DNA of 64,000 bases, from contig NZ_JACSGT010000002.1 of the NCBI RefSeq assembly GCF_021504595.1, positions 496,001 to 560,000 of the forward strand, in the 5' to 3' direction. Below are positions 51,402 through 59,254 of the stretch, piece by piece. How positions within the stretch are numbered: the first letter of the stretch is position 1; the number at the start of each line of letters is the position of its first letter. Source of the DNA: Chryseobacterium indicum (GTDB lineage Bacteria > Bacteroidota > Bacteroidia > Flavobacteriales > Weeksellaceae). The position numbers were made by a program, and so were the translations under genes. Under the pieces are notes generated by a model. It saw only the letters and a list, made by a program, of their open reading frames with translations, ran no database searches and was not told where the DNA came from.

Positions 51402-54275
51402 TCAGACTAAGGTAATGGTGAGAATTACCAAGTGTCCTTTTCTTATTTCATTAATGGCAAAAGGTTTCTCCCGTAACTGAAAAATCTTATCAGGATATAA
51501 GTGCGAAAGAGCCTTGAGACGCTGTTTAATAATAGCTACTCCTTTAGAGATATGATTGGAAATATTCTGGTTCTCCTGTAAACCGAACCCGTTATCAGAA
51601 ATTTCAATGGTTAACTGTTCACCTGTGAGCTTAACATTTAAGGCTATCTGTCCGTCCTTTTCCTGCAAATGAGAAATTCCGTGAATGATGGCATTTTCTA
51701 TAAAGGGCTGTATCATCATATTGGGAATCCTGATTTTTTCAGGATCCGGAATGTTGTTCAATTCAATATTAAATTCAAAGGGATAAAAACGCAGCTGTTC
51801 CAGTTCCACATACATTTTCAGACGGGAAATCTCATCTTTTAAAGAAATATAAGGTTCTGAAGACTGATTCAGAAATAAACGCACCAGGCGAGCGAGTTTT
51901 GCTAAATATTCTCCCGAAAGTTCATTCTGACGGGTATTTACAAAGTATTGAATAGCATTCAAAGAATTGAATACAAAATGAGGATTCATCATTGCAGAAA
52001 GGGCACTTTGCCGAAGTTCCACCATTTTATTATTGATGGCGATATCTTCTTCTGTTTTCTTTCGGATTCTTTTTATTTTTTGATTAAAGAAATAGTAAGT
52101 AAGCAGTACAGCAATACTCAAAATTAAAATCCAAAACCCAAATGTCATGTAAAAGGGATATTCCTTTTGGACTTTTACACTAAAATAATTCCAATCTGAA
52201 TTCACATCCCTGATTCTTGTAGTAATGGAGTGGTTTCCGTACGGAAAAGACAACAATTCTATATTATTTGTACGTTGCCATTCTCCTTCATCCAGACAAA
52301 AATCCAAAATCTGATTTTTTGCAGATTGGTAGTTGATGATTTCCGGAATTAATTTGATGGTATTGTCTCCGGATTTCATTTCAATTAAGTTACTATTCAG
52401 CCGGATATCTCTTCCGTCTACCAATGCTTTTCGGATTTTGATAAAAGGGGTTTCGGATTTTCTATGGATTAATGCTTCGGGGATTTTTGCCAATCCGTTT
52501 TTAGTAGTTACAAATAGAAAATTATTCTGAAAATGAATAGATTGTACATCATTATCGGGCAGTAAGTTGTATTTATTCAGAAGCATACTTTTTTGTTTAG
52601 ACCATCGGAATAGTCCATTCACAGTTGCGATCCAAACATCATTTTTCAGAAAAGAAATCTTATTGACAATATCCAATTTTATCCCCTTGATTTCGGAAAC
52701 AGTTTGGATTAATTTTTCATTTTTATAAAGGTAAATTTTATTGCCGGCAGCAATGTATAAGGTATCATTTTTTTGTACCACTTCAGAAATGAATTCTTTG
52801 GGCTTCAAAGGAAAGCTTCTTTTTTCAAAAAGCGTGTCGTTTTTTATTGTTGCAAAAAAAAGCCTGTTACCTACGTTGCAAAGCCATTCGTTGGGATATT
52901 CTATAATGTGATAATATTTTTCTTGTTTAGGATCTTTTAGAGAAATATACTTCGTTTTTCCGTTTTCTAAAACTCGGATTTCCTTGCCCCCGAACGTTAC
53001 TATTTTTCCGTCTTTCAGCCTGATAGCTTTTTTATCCAAATAGCCTTTGATGTCTTCAAAAATAAACGCATTGTTCAAATCGGGAGATACTCCATTAAAA
53101 ACAGGGGTATGTTCTATTGTTCCCAGACTAAATTCATTCTTAATGGGAACGTTTTTCTTTATCAGACCATTTTTAGTAATTTTTAGAAACTCAAATCTAT
53201 TACAGGTATATAAATTATTGTTATAGATGAAGAAAGAGTTAAAAAAATTTTCATAACTATTCGTAAAAAACAAACGAAGATTTGCATTGGGAATGCAGTA
53301 CATCCCATTTTCGTGGGTTCCAATCCACATTCTGTTTTTGCTGTCACAATATAGATTATTGATATTTTGGGAATCCTTCAGACCAAGCCACTCATTCACT
53401 TTTATCCAGCGGTTTTCCTCCAGAATAAACAAACCTTTTTTTTGCAGATTGAGCCAGATTCTATTGCTGTGGTCTAAATTAATATGAAAACGGTGGGAGC
53501 TGTTGATGATGGGATACGGCAGTTGTATCTTAGAAACAATTTTGCCAGAAGAATTGATCTCAAAGCAAAAGAGATTGGTAAAAAGCAGAAGGTTTTGGTT
53601 TTTCAAAATTACCTTAAAGACAGAAGGAATCTCATCAGGTATTTTCACAGAATAGTTTTTGGTTCTTACCACCCGATGGGTAATCGTTATCGGTTCATCA
53701 TTGTTATTAGCAGATATGGGAACATCTGCAATATAACCATTGAAACTCGGGTTCAAATGTTTGTATAGGTTATTATAATCCAGCACCAAGTTTTCTACTG
53801 AATGGACACCGTAAATTTTTCTGAAGATAATACCAAGTGTGGTTCCTTTCGTATGCAGATTATAGTTGGCATCATAGCTTTTAATGAAAAATTGTTGGTT
53901 GTGAAAAATAACTTCGTCTACGGTTTCACAGTCGGTGGGCAGATTGGTGATTTTCCCTCTGCTCAATTTCTGTAGCTTGCCAATATAGTTGCCTATTAAC
54001 AAATCTCCATTTTTAAGGTATCTTAATGCAATAATGAAAGGTTTATCCAGACCATCTTGAATATTTAAGCTCTTAAAATTTTGACCGTTAAAAAACGTCA
54101 AACCATTATCTGTGCCCAATGCAATGATTCCGTCGGGAGATTCCTTGATGTCATAAATGGTATTATTAGGCAGTCCATCGTCAGTTGTAAAACGATGGTA
54201 AAAGAATTTATTCTGCGCTGTTACAAAAACGTAGCATAAAGATAAGAGCCAAACCAAAAATTTTCTCATTAACAA
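51402..54275 (-). CDS. LytS/YYY-type sensor histidine kinase with two-component propeller
   Basis: A 957-residue membrane sensor. The N-terminal signal (ends FVTAQ) is followed by a regulator-propeller of about fourteen blades (WIGTHENGMYCIPN, NRMWIGT) that senses polysaccharide-type ligands in Bacteroidota, a Y_Y_Y domain, one membrane helix (about 715-735) and a LytS-type kinase with SALSAMMNPHFVFNSLNAI, ENAIIHG and DNGFGL. Stop TGA. It overlaps the upstream response regulator by seven bases. Confidence 0.85.
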   Translation of the reverse strand: MLMRKFLVWLLSLCYVFVTAQNKFFYHRFTTDDGLPNNTIYDIKESPDGIIALGTDNGLTFFNGQNFKSLNIQDGLDKPFIIALRYLKNGDLLIGNYIGKLQKLSRGKITNLPTDCETVDEVIFHNQQFFIKSYDANYNLHTKGTTLGIIFRKIYGVHSVENLVLDYNNLYKHLNPSFNGYIADVPISANNNDEPITITHRVVRTKNYSVKIPDEIPSVFKVILKNQNLLLFTNLFCFEINSSGKIVSKIQLPYPIINSSHRFHINLDHSNRIWLNLQKKGLFILEENRWIKVNEWLGLKDSQNINNLYCDSKNRMWIGTHENGMYCIPNANLRLFFTNSYENFFNSFFIYNNNLYTCNRFEFLKITKNGLIKKNVPIKNEFSLGTIEHTPVFNGVSPDLNNAFIFEDIKGYLDKKAIRLKDGKIVTFGGKEIRVLENGKTKYISLKDPKQEKYYHIIEYPNEWLCNVGNRLFFATIKNDTLFEKRSFPLKPKEFISEVVQKNDTLYIAAGNKIYLYKNEKLIQTVSEIKGIKLDIVNKISFLKNDVWIATVNGLFRWSKQKSMLLNKYNLLPDNDVQSIHFQNNFLFVTTKNGLAKIPEALIHRKSETPFIKIRKALVDGRDIRLNSNLIEMKSGDNTIKLIPEIINYQSAKNQILDFCLDEGEWQRTNNIELLSFPYGNHSITTRIRDVNSDWNYFSVKVQKEYPFYMTFGFWILILSIAVLLTYYFFNQKIKRIRKKTEEDIAINNKMVELRQSALSAMMNPHFVFNSLNAIQYFVNTRQNELSGEYLAKLARLVRLFLNQSSEPYISLKDEISRLKMYVELEQLRFYPFEFNIELNNIPDPEKIRIPNMMIQPFIENAIIHGISHLQEKDGQIALNVKLTGEQLTIEISDNGFGLQENQNISNHISKGVAIIKQRLKALSHLYPDKIFQLREKPFAINEIRKGHLVILTITLV

Positions 54276-54967
54276 GCATTTAGTTTTTCTTTGAAATTTT
54301 TAAAATTTCTTCTTGATATGGGTAGCTTTATATCATTGCTCAAAGAAAGCAGCAAACGTGAAGTGTCTATATGTTTGCATTCCCGAACATTGACAAGGTA
54401 AGATTTATGAATCCTGAAAAAATCATTTTCAAGAGTTTCTTCAAAATGTTTCAAAGATTTAGACAAAATTATTTTTCTGTTTCGGGTAAGAAACACCTTG
54501 GAAATATTGTCTATACCTTGTATGTACAATATTTCTTCTGGCTCAACAAAAAACTTTCCTTCAGCATTTTGTAAGCAGATTTTTGCAGACTTTTTAAATT
54601 GATTGTTTTGCTGATAGATTTTTTTTGCTTTTTCTACCGCAGCAAGAAGTTCTGATTTGAGAAGTGGTTTTAGAATATAATCCGTAGCTCCAGCTTTGAT
54701 AGCTTTTAAAGCGTACTCCTCAAAAGCGGTAACAAAAATAACCTGAAAAGAACGCTCCGGAAACATCTCTAAAAAATCAAAACCGCTTCCTAAAGGCATC
54801 TGAATGTCTAAAAAAATAAGATCAATACAATTTTTTGTTATAAAATCGCTTGCGCTCTGTATGTTGGTGAAAGAATTTAATAATTCTAAATCAGGGAAAT
54901 TTTCCGAAATATACCATTCCAGATTTTTAATATTCAGAATTTCGTCATCAATAATTATTGATTTCAT
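54269..54967 (-). CDS. LytTR response regulator
   Basis: A 232-residue response regulator: receiver domain with Asp54 in FLDIQMPLGSGFDF, the KPL near residue 103, and a C-terminal LytTR DNA-binding domain (EPEEILYIQGIDN, FFRIHKSYLVN). It partners the overlapping kinase. Targets are probably the exported genes on either side (inference). Confidence 0.9.
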   Translation of the reverse strand: MKSIIIDDEILNIKNLEWYISENFPDLELLNSFTNIQSASDFITKNCIDLIFLDIQMPLGSGFDFLEMFPERSFQVIFVTAFEEYALKAIKAGATDYILKPLLKSELLAAVEKAKKIYQQNNQFKKSAKICLQNAEGKFFVEPEEILYIQGIDNISKVFLTRNRKIILSKSLKHFEETLENDFFRIHKSYLVNVRECKHIDTSRLLLSLSNDIKLPISRRNFKNFKEKLNAC

Positions 54968-55126
54968 CTTCTATGTTTTGTGTAGATCAAATCTATATAA
55001 AAACTACGGAAGTAAAAAATGGCTGAATGGTGAAAATATTGTAGGTTTTGATTAACCTATAGAAATCAAGCAAATTAATAGGATTCATGATAAACATGAT
55101 AAGGGTATCAAACAAAAAGAGAGCTA

Positions 55127-55522
55127 TTAAAGCTCTCCGTATTTTGATCTGTATTTTTCAAGTTCTTTATCTTTTTGTTTCATCAGTTCTTCCATCAAAG
55201 CGAATTTATCCTCGTACAATTTTTTGATGAGTTCGATTTCCTCAGTTCCCATGCCAATAACGATGCTTTCATTATAACTATTGCTGTTGTCGCCTTCTAC
55301 ATTTCCTACATTATTAAAATATTTTTTACTGTCAAATGATTTAATATCTTCAGGAGTTACTTCCAAAGCCTCGGCAATTTGAGCCAACTTTTCTTTTGAA
55401 ACTTTAGTTTCTCCACTTTCTAACTTACTATATGCAGCTTGAGAAATATCCAATTTTTCAGCTACGTATTCTTGTGTCAGATTTTTAAGTTCTCTGATAT
55501 TTTTGATTTTGTTTCCAATCAT
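55127..55522 (-). CDS. XRE family transcriptional regulator
   Basis: A 131-residue protein with a classical helix-turn-helix (LTQEYVAEKLDISQAAYSKLE; residues 15-45) and an acidic C-terminal dimerisation part. Divergent from the 55616 gene. Two palindromes (55526-55561) lie between, so it may repress both itself and the neighbour. Stop TAA. Confidence 0.85.
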   Translation of the reverse strand: MIGNKIKNIRELKNLTQEYVAEKLDISQAAYSKLESGETKVSKEKLAQIAEALEVTPEDIKSFDSKKYFNNVGNVEGDNSNSYNESIVIGMGTEEIELIKKLYEDKFALMEELMKQKDKELEKYRSKYGEL

Positions 55523-55525
55523 AAG

Positions 55526-55573
55526 GTTATAAATTATAACGTTTTGGTTATATATTATAATCTCACAAAGGTA
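55526..55573. promoter_or_regulatory. XRE operator pair and promoter
   Basis: GTTATAAATTATAAC (55526-55540) is a perfect palindrome; GTTATATATTATAAT (55547-55561) is a second, imperfect copy, centre-to-centre 21 bases or two helical turns. On the minus strand TACCTTTG (55573-55566) matches the -7 box. The layout suggests autoregulation by the XRE protein. Confidence 0.6.
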
Positions 55574-55615
55574 ATAAAATCAGTGAGATGTAGCGATTTT
55601 TGTTCATAAAAATTT

Positions 55616-56089
55616 ATGAACATGAAAAAGCTACTCCTACTTGTATTCTGCTTTCTGGCATTAGGATTATCCGCCCAAAAGAAGAAATCGGAACCATCGA
55701 AACCCAAAACTACATTAACCCAGAAAAAAGAAAATTCTTCTGCATCAGGCTATAAAACCTGCGGACTTTGCAAGGGAACAGGAAAAGATCCCAGATGTAA
55801 TGGGACAACCCGATGCCAAAACCATCATGTTTATTCAAGGATAGACAATGACTGTTTTAAAAATTGTCAATGCTATGAAGCTGATGATGAAGAATGGTTT
55901 GATGAGGATGAAACTTCAGAAGAGTGTAGATCGCGATGTAAAGATAAATGCAAAATACAAGAACCCTGTGACTATTGTAAATCAATAGACGGAACGTGCA
56001 GTGTGATGTGGTGCAATAATGGAGTGTGCAGAAACTGTGACGGCAAAGGCATTGCCTACTACGGAAATCAAAAGAAACCTAAAAAATAA
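55616..56089 (+). CDS. Exported Cys-rich protein, DnaJ zinc-finger-like
   Basis: A 157-residue secreted protein. After the signal peptide (ends LSAQ) it carries CGLCKGTGKDPRC and CDYCKSIDGTCS and CRNCDGKGIAYY, the CxxCxGxG type repeats of the DnaJ zinc-binding domain but in an extracellular protein. Role unknown. First of a three-gene set with 56096 and 56472. Confidence 0.65.
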   Translation: MNMKKLLLLVFCFLALGLSAQKKKSEPSKPKTTLTQKKENSSASGYKTCGLCKGTGKDPRCNGTTRCQNHHVYSRIDNDCFKNCQCYEADDEEWFDEDETSEECRSRCKDKCKIQEPCDYCKSIDGTCSVMWCNNGVCRNCDGKGIAYYGNQKKPKK

Positions 56090-56095
56090 TAAATT

Positions 56096-56446
56096 ATGAA
56101 AATTTTATTACCATTCTTATTTGCATTCTTTACCATTACTGTTTTTGGACAGTCCCGAACACCGAGTAATGAAGAAAAACAAGCCATTAATCCAATCATT
56201 GATGAAGGTTTTAAAAACTGGAGTGAGAATTGGAGCTACGATACCTATATCCTTAGAAGTGCCAAAATTAATTCTATTACGGTGGATGAAGATTATGGGG
56301 ACATCAAAGTATATGGCACTTTTAGTTATAAAAGAGTTTTTCAAAATTTCTCGGGAACTTTTTCTGCAAAACTTACTTCTTCAGGAAAATTAGTCAGTAT
56401 TTCCTATACCGATGCCAATGGCTTGCGGGATACAAAAGCCTTTTAA
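56096..56446 (+). CDS. Small exported protein
   Basis: A 116-residue protein with a signal peptide (ends VFGQ) and alternating beta strands (INSITVDEDYGDIKVYGTFSY). No family. Six bases downstream of the Cys-rich gene. Confidence 0.55.
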   Translation: MKILLPFLFAFFTITVFGQSRTPSNEEKQAINPIIDEGFKNWSENWSYDTYILRSAKINSITVDEDYGDIKVYGTFSYKRVFQNFSGTFSAKLTSSGKLVSISYTDANGLRDTKAF

Positions 56447-56471
56447 AAACTAAAAAAAAACAGTAAACAGA

Positions 56472-58415
56472 ATGAATAAATATTTACCCCAACGAAGACC
56501 AAGTTTTATCTTGTTGGTGCTATTTTCCTTATTGTTACTTTCCTGTTCAAGTCAGGAAGATGAAGTTCCGACAGATAATCAGCCCAATGCTTCTGAAAAG
56601 TCGGTCAGGGCCTATTCTCATACTCTTACCGGAAGCAGTATCAAAATGACGCAGGATGCCATCTTTGTGAAAAGCGATTTGAATGATAAACTAATCTCTG
56701 TCAATGCATCACAAATCAAATTCAATTACATTCCACAGTTTGATACGATTAAAAACGGAGATATTTTGTATTCCCTGCCTACAGGAAACTATAAAGACGG
56801 TTATGCTGTAAAGTTATCCAACAAAAATATCAGCGGAGGAGTGGTCTCCTATTCCGTAACCGCACCCAAAATAGAAGAAATTTTCAAAGAGTTTCATTCC
56901 AATAACACCTACCTTCCCAATTTTGACAATCAGGATTTTAAGGTTTTTGTTCCCAATAGCTCTACTATTCAGATGAGAACCGTAAACCAAGTGCCCGGAT
57001 TCCAGTTATTGGATCTTTCAAGAATCAGAAGCAAATCCATTACAGGAAATACGCTTACTTTGGAATATATCTTTTGGGATTATGACAACAACTATTCAAC
57101 CACTTGGGATCAGGTCACCGCAAAAATGGTGGTCAAAGCAGACGGAAATGTCGTTCAGGCAGATTTTACCAAATTACTTTCGGTAAACCCACAGTTCAGC
57201 ATCAGCGGAAAACCAAGAATTTCTTTGGAAGTTACTCTGGAGTATAACTTTGATGCCAATATTGATAAAACTCTTGCGGAAAATTGCAAGAATGCTTACA
57301 ATATAGAGATGGTCAACCGCAGGATTCCTTTGGCTCAGATTTCCATGACGGGAAATTCTCCAACGGATATTCTGATAAAACCCACTTTAGTTCCTTATAT
57401 TAAAATTGGTCTGAGTGCTTCCACCAAGTTCAAGTTTACCACCAAGTACGAAAACTTCGGAGCGGATTATGCGTTAAGTTCTTTGAATGTTCTGAACGCA
57501 GGAAGCTGGACGAGAAGTCTGCAAATTGTTGCAGGAACACCTTCTTATGATTTTAATACCAATATAAAGGCTCATTTTGATTTGGGAGTGGGCGTTGGTA
57601 TTGAGGATCAGATTTTACCGAATCTGAATGTAATTTTTGGAGAAGATACGAAAGCCACCATCGGAGAATATTTTGAAATTAACGGAGCTTTGGATATGAA
57701 TTTTGTGGGAGGAAGCAATAATAATGGTTTGTACTGCAATACATTTTCTGTGGTTCCTTCTTTCCTGATGGACGTATATTCCGAAGGAAAGATAAGTCTT
57801 TTTGGGAATACTGTTCTTGATTTGCCCAAGCAGAGTATTTGGACAAACCATTTTTTACAAGGGCTTCAGAGTTTAAATCTGAACATCTGCTCGAGTAGTC
57901 CTATGCTTACTGATACCTCAGGGAATAATTATGCGGTGGTCAGTCTTAACAATAGATGGTGGTCTGCGGAGAACTGGAAAGCGGGAGATCTTTTATGGCA
58001 GAATAATATGCAGTACGGTGGTTACTCCCTATCGGGTTCTGGCTTAGGAACGCTTCCTGCCAATTGGAGACTGCCTACAAAAACCGAATTTGAAGATTTG
58101 GTTAACAGTTTAGGAGCCAATGCGTATTCTGTACTGACTTCTCCGGGTGGTTTCAATGCCAAATCTTATGGTAATATTTATGAGCAAAATACCTCGAACC
58201 CTATCTATCAGAATAATACCTTTAACCAAAAGGCTGTATTTCTGTCATCTACGGTAGATGTCTATCAGGGAGGTAATGGTCCGATATATTATACGCACTG
58301 TCTTGTCATAGATTTTGCTGCGCAAACGGTATCGGTTCAGAGCTTGCTTACGAGTGTTACCGGTGCTTCCAATTATCAGAAAAATTATTATAACGCCAGG
58401 CTGATCAGGGATTAA
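56472..58415 (+). CDS. Large lipoprotein with Fibrobacter-succinogenes-paralogue-like C-terminal domain
   Basis: A 647-residue lipoprotein (lipobox LLLLSC). The first two thirds are beta-rich with no recognised family. The last 170 residues match the major paralogous domain (NNYAVVSLNNRWWSAENWK... PANWRLPTKTEFEDL... NYYNARLIRD), a C-type-lectin-like fold used for surface recognition. Third gene of the exported set. Confidence 0.7.
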   Translation: MNKYLPQRRPSFILLVLFSLLLLSCSSQEDEVPTDNQPNASEKSVRAYSHTLTGSSIKMTQDAIFVKSDLNDKLISVNASQIKFNYIPQFDTIKNGDILYSLPTGNYKDGYAVKLSNKNISGGVVSYSVTAPKIEEIFKEFHSNNTYLPNFDNQDFKVFVPNSSTIQMRTVNQVPGFQLLDLSRIRSKSITGNTLTLEYIFWDYDNNYSTTWDQVTAKMVVKADGNVVQADFTKLLSVNPQFSISGKPRISLEVTLEYNFDANIDKTLAENCKNAYNIEMVNRRIPLAQISMTGNSPTDILIKPTLVPYIKIGLSASTKFKFTTKYENFGADYALSSLNVLNAGSWTRSLQIVAGTPSYDFNTNIKAHFDLGVGVGIEDQILPNLNVIFGEDTKATIGEYFEINGALDMNFVGGSNNNGLYCNTFSVVPSFLMDVYSEGKISLFGNTVLDLPKQSIWTNHFLQGLQSLNLNICSSSPMLTDTSGNNYAVVSLNNRWWSAENWKAGDLLWQNNMQYGGYSLSGSGLGTLPANWRLPTKTEFEDLVNSLGANAYSVLTSPGGFNAKSYGNIYEQNTSNPIYQNNTFNQKAVFLSSTVDVYQGGNGPIYYTHCLVIDFAAQTVSVQSLLTSVTGASNYQKNYYNARLIRD

Positions 58416-58428
58416 TCATATTACAATA

Positions 58429-58464
58429 AAAAGGGCTGAAAGAAAGATATTCAGTCCTTTTTTA
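58429..58464. terminator. Hairpin terminator
   Basis: AAAAGGGCTGA pairs with TCAGTCCTTTT around a short loop with a T tract. Serves the lipoprotein gene and the convergent toxin gene. Confidence 0.7.
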
Positions 58465-58470
58465 TTGAAA

Positions 58471-58743
58471 TTAGCTTTTATAGATTCAGCCTCTGCTGTC
58501 AGCTTTAAAGAAGAACACGATAGTTTTATCAGGTAAAATGGTATAGACAAACCTATACTTTCCAATCCTTAATCTAAAATTATTTTTTGTTCACGACATA
58601 CGTGTGCTATCAATAAGATTTCTTGACTGGTACGGATTTTCAGCAATGATTTTTGATTTTTTGTGAAAATCAATTGCAATACGCTTGTCACAATGTTCTA
58701 AAAATTTTGTTACATCTTTATTCAACTCTATGCTATAATTCAT
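58471..58743 (-). CDS. RelE/ParE-type toxin with two in-frame TGAs (recoded)
   Basis: A 90-residue RelE-fold protein in one frame from ATG 58743 to TAA 58471. TGA 58591 falls in STRMS-[TGA]-TKNNFRLRIGKYRFVYTI, where RelE proteins have the Gly of the LxG...FRLRxGxYR motif; TGA 58486 falls in ADSRG-[TGA]-IYK near the end. Standard-code reading would truncate before the active-site strands and leave the toxin dead. RelE toxins cut mRNA in the ribosomal A site. The start overlaps the antitoxin end. Confidence 0.72.
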
Positions 58744-59000
58744 CTTTTTTTCATAACAGTATCTAAACTGGTGGTTTCTCAACGATAGTATTCTTCAAGT
58801 GCCTCTTGACGTGCTTGTTCCAGTTCGGGTGTTCGCCTATCATCATCACGAAAAAGTTGAGGCTTTAACTTTTCATTGATAATCATCTCCATAAACATTA
58901 CAAAAAGTCAATTCATAGACAAGCCATAGCCTTTTGCCTTCTGTTCAAACATCTTTTTAAGTTCTGGTTTAACTCTTGCTGATATTTGTACTTCCCCCAT
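58740..59000 (-). CDS. RelB-type antitoxin with in-frame TGAs (recoded)
   Basis: An 86-residue antitoxin, ATG 59000 to TGA 58740, or 90 residues to TAG 58728 if that TGA too is sense. The N-terminus EVQISARVKPELKKMFEQKA is the ribbon-helix-helix type; TGA 58908 follows GLSMN; TGA 58779 falls in EEYYR-[TGA]-ETTSLDTV, where RelB tails typically carry Gly before the E-T-x-x-L-D motif. The final TGA overlaps the toxin ATG in an ATGA arrangement and could be a true stop. A consensus E. coli-type promoter and an operator precede it. Confidence 0.72.
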
Positions 59001-59021
59001 CGTAATAGTTATTAAAATATA

Positions 59022-59061
59022 AATGCTAACTTCAGTATAGCATTTTGTTCACAAATTGCAA
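59022..59061 (-). promoter_or_regulatory. Sigma70-like promoter and operator of the toxin-antitoxin module
   Basis: On the minus strand TTGCAA (59061-59056) is followed after 16 bases by TATACT (59039-59034), an enterobacterial-type promoter that is unusual in this phylum. AATGCTA (59022-59028) and TAGCATT (59038-59044) form a palindrome over the -10 box, the natural place for antitoxin binding. Confidence 0.55.
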
Positions 59062-59254
59062 GAGAAAGTTGTCAGTTTTTATTGGTAATCAAAATCAGAT
59101 GGTTTTTCAATTTTTTCAGCAATTTTAACTTACATAATTTCAGTAAAATTACGAGATAACCCAATTGAAAACTTGTATTTCTCATCTTCGCACAATGCTA
59201 GTTGTGTAAAGACGAAGAGATTTTTGCATTTTGAAGAGTGCTTTTTTATGGATT

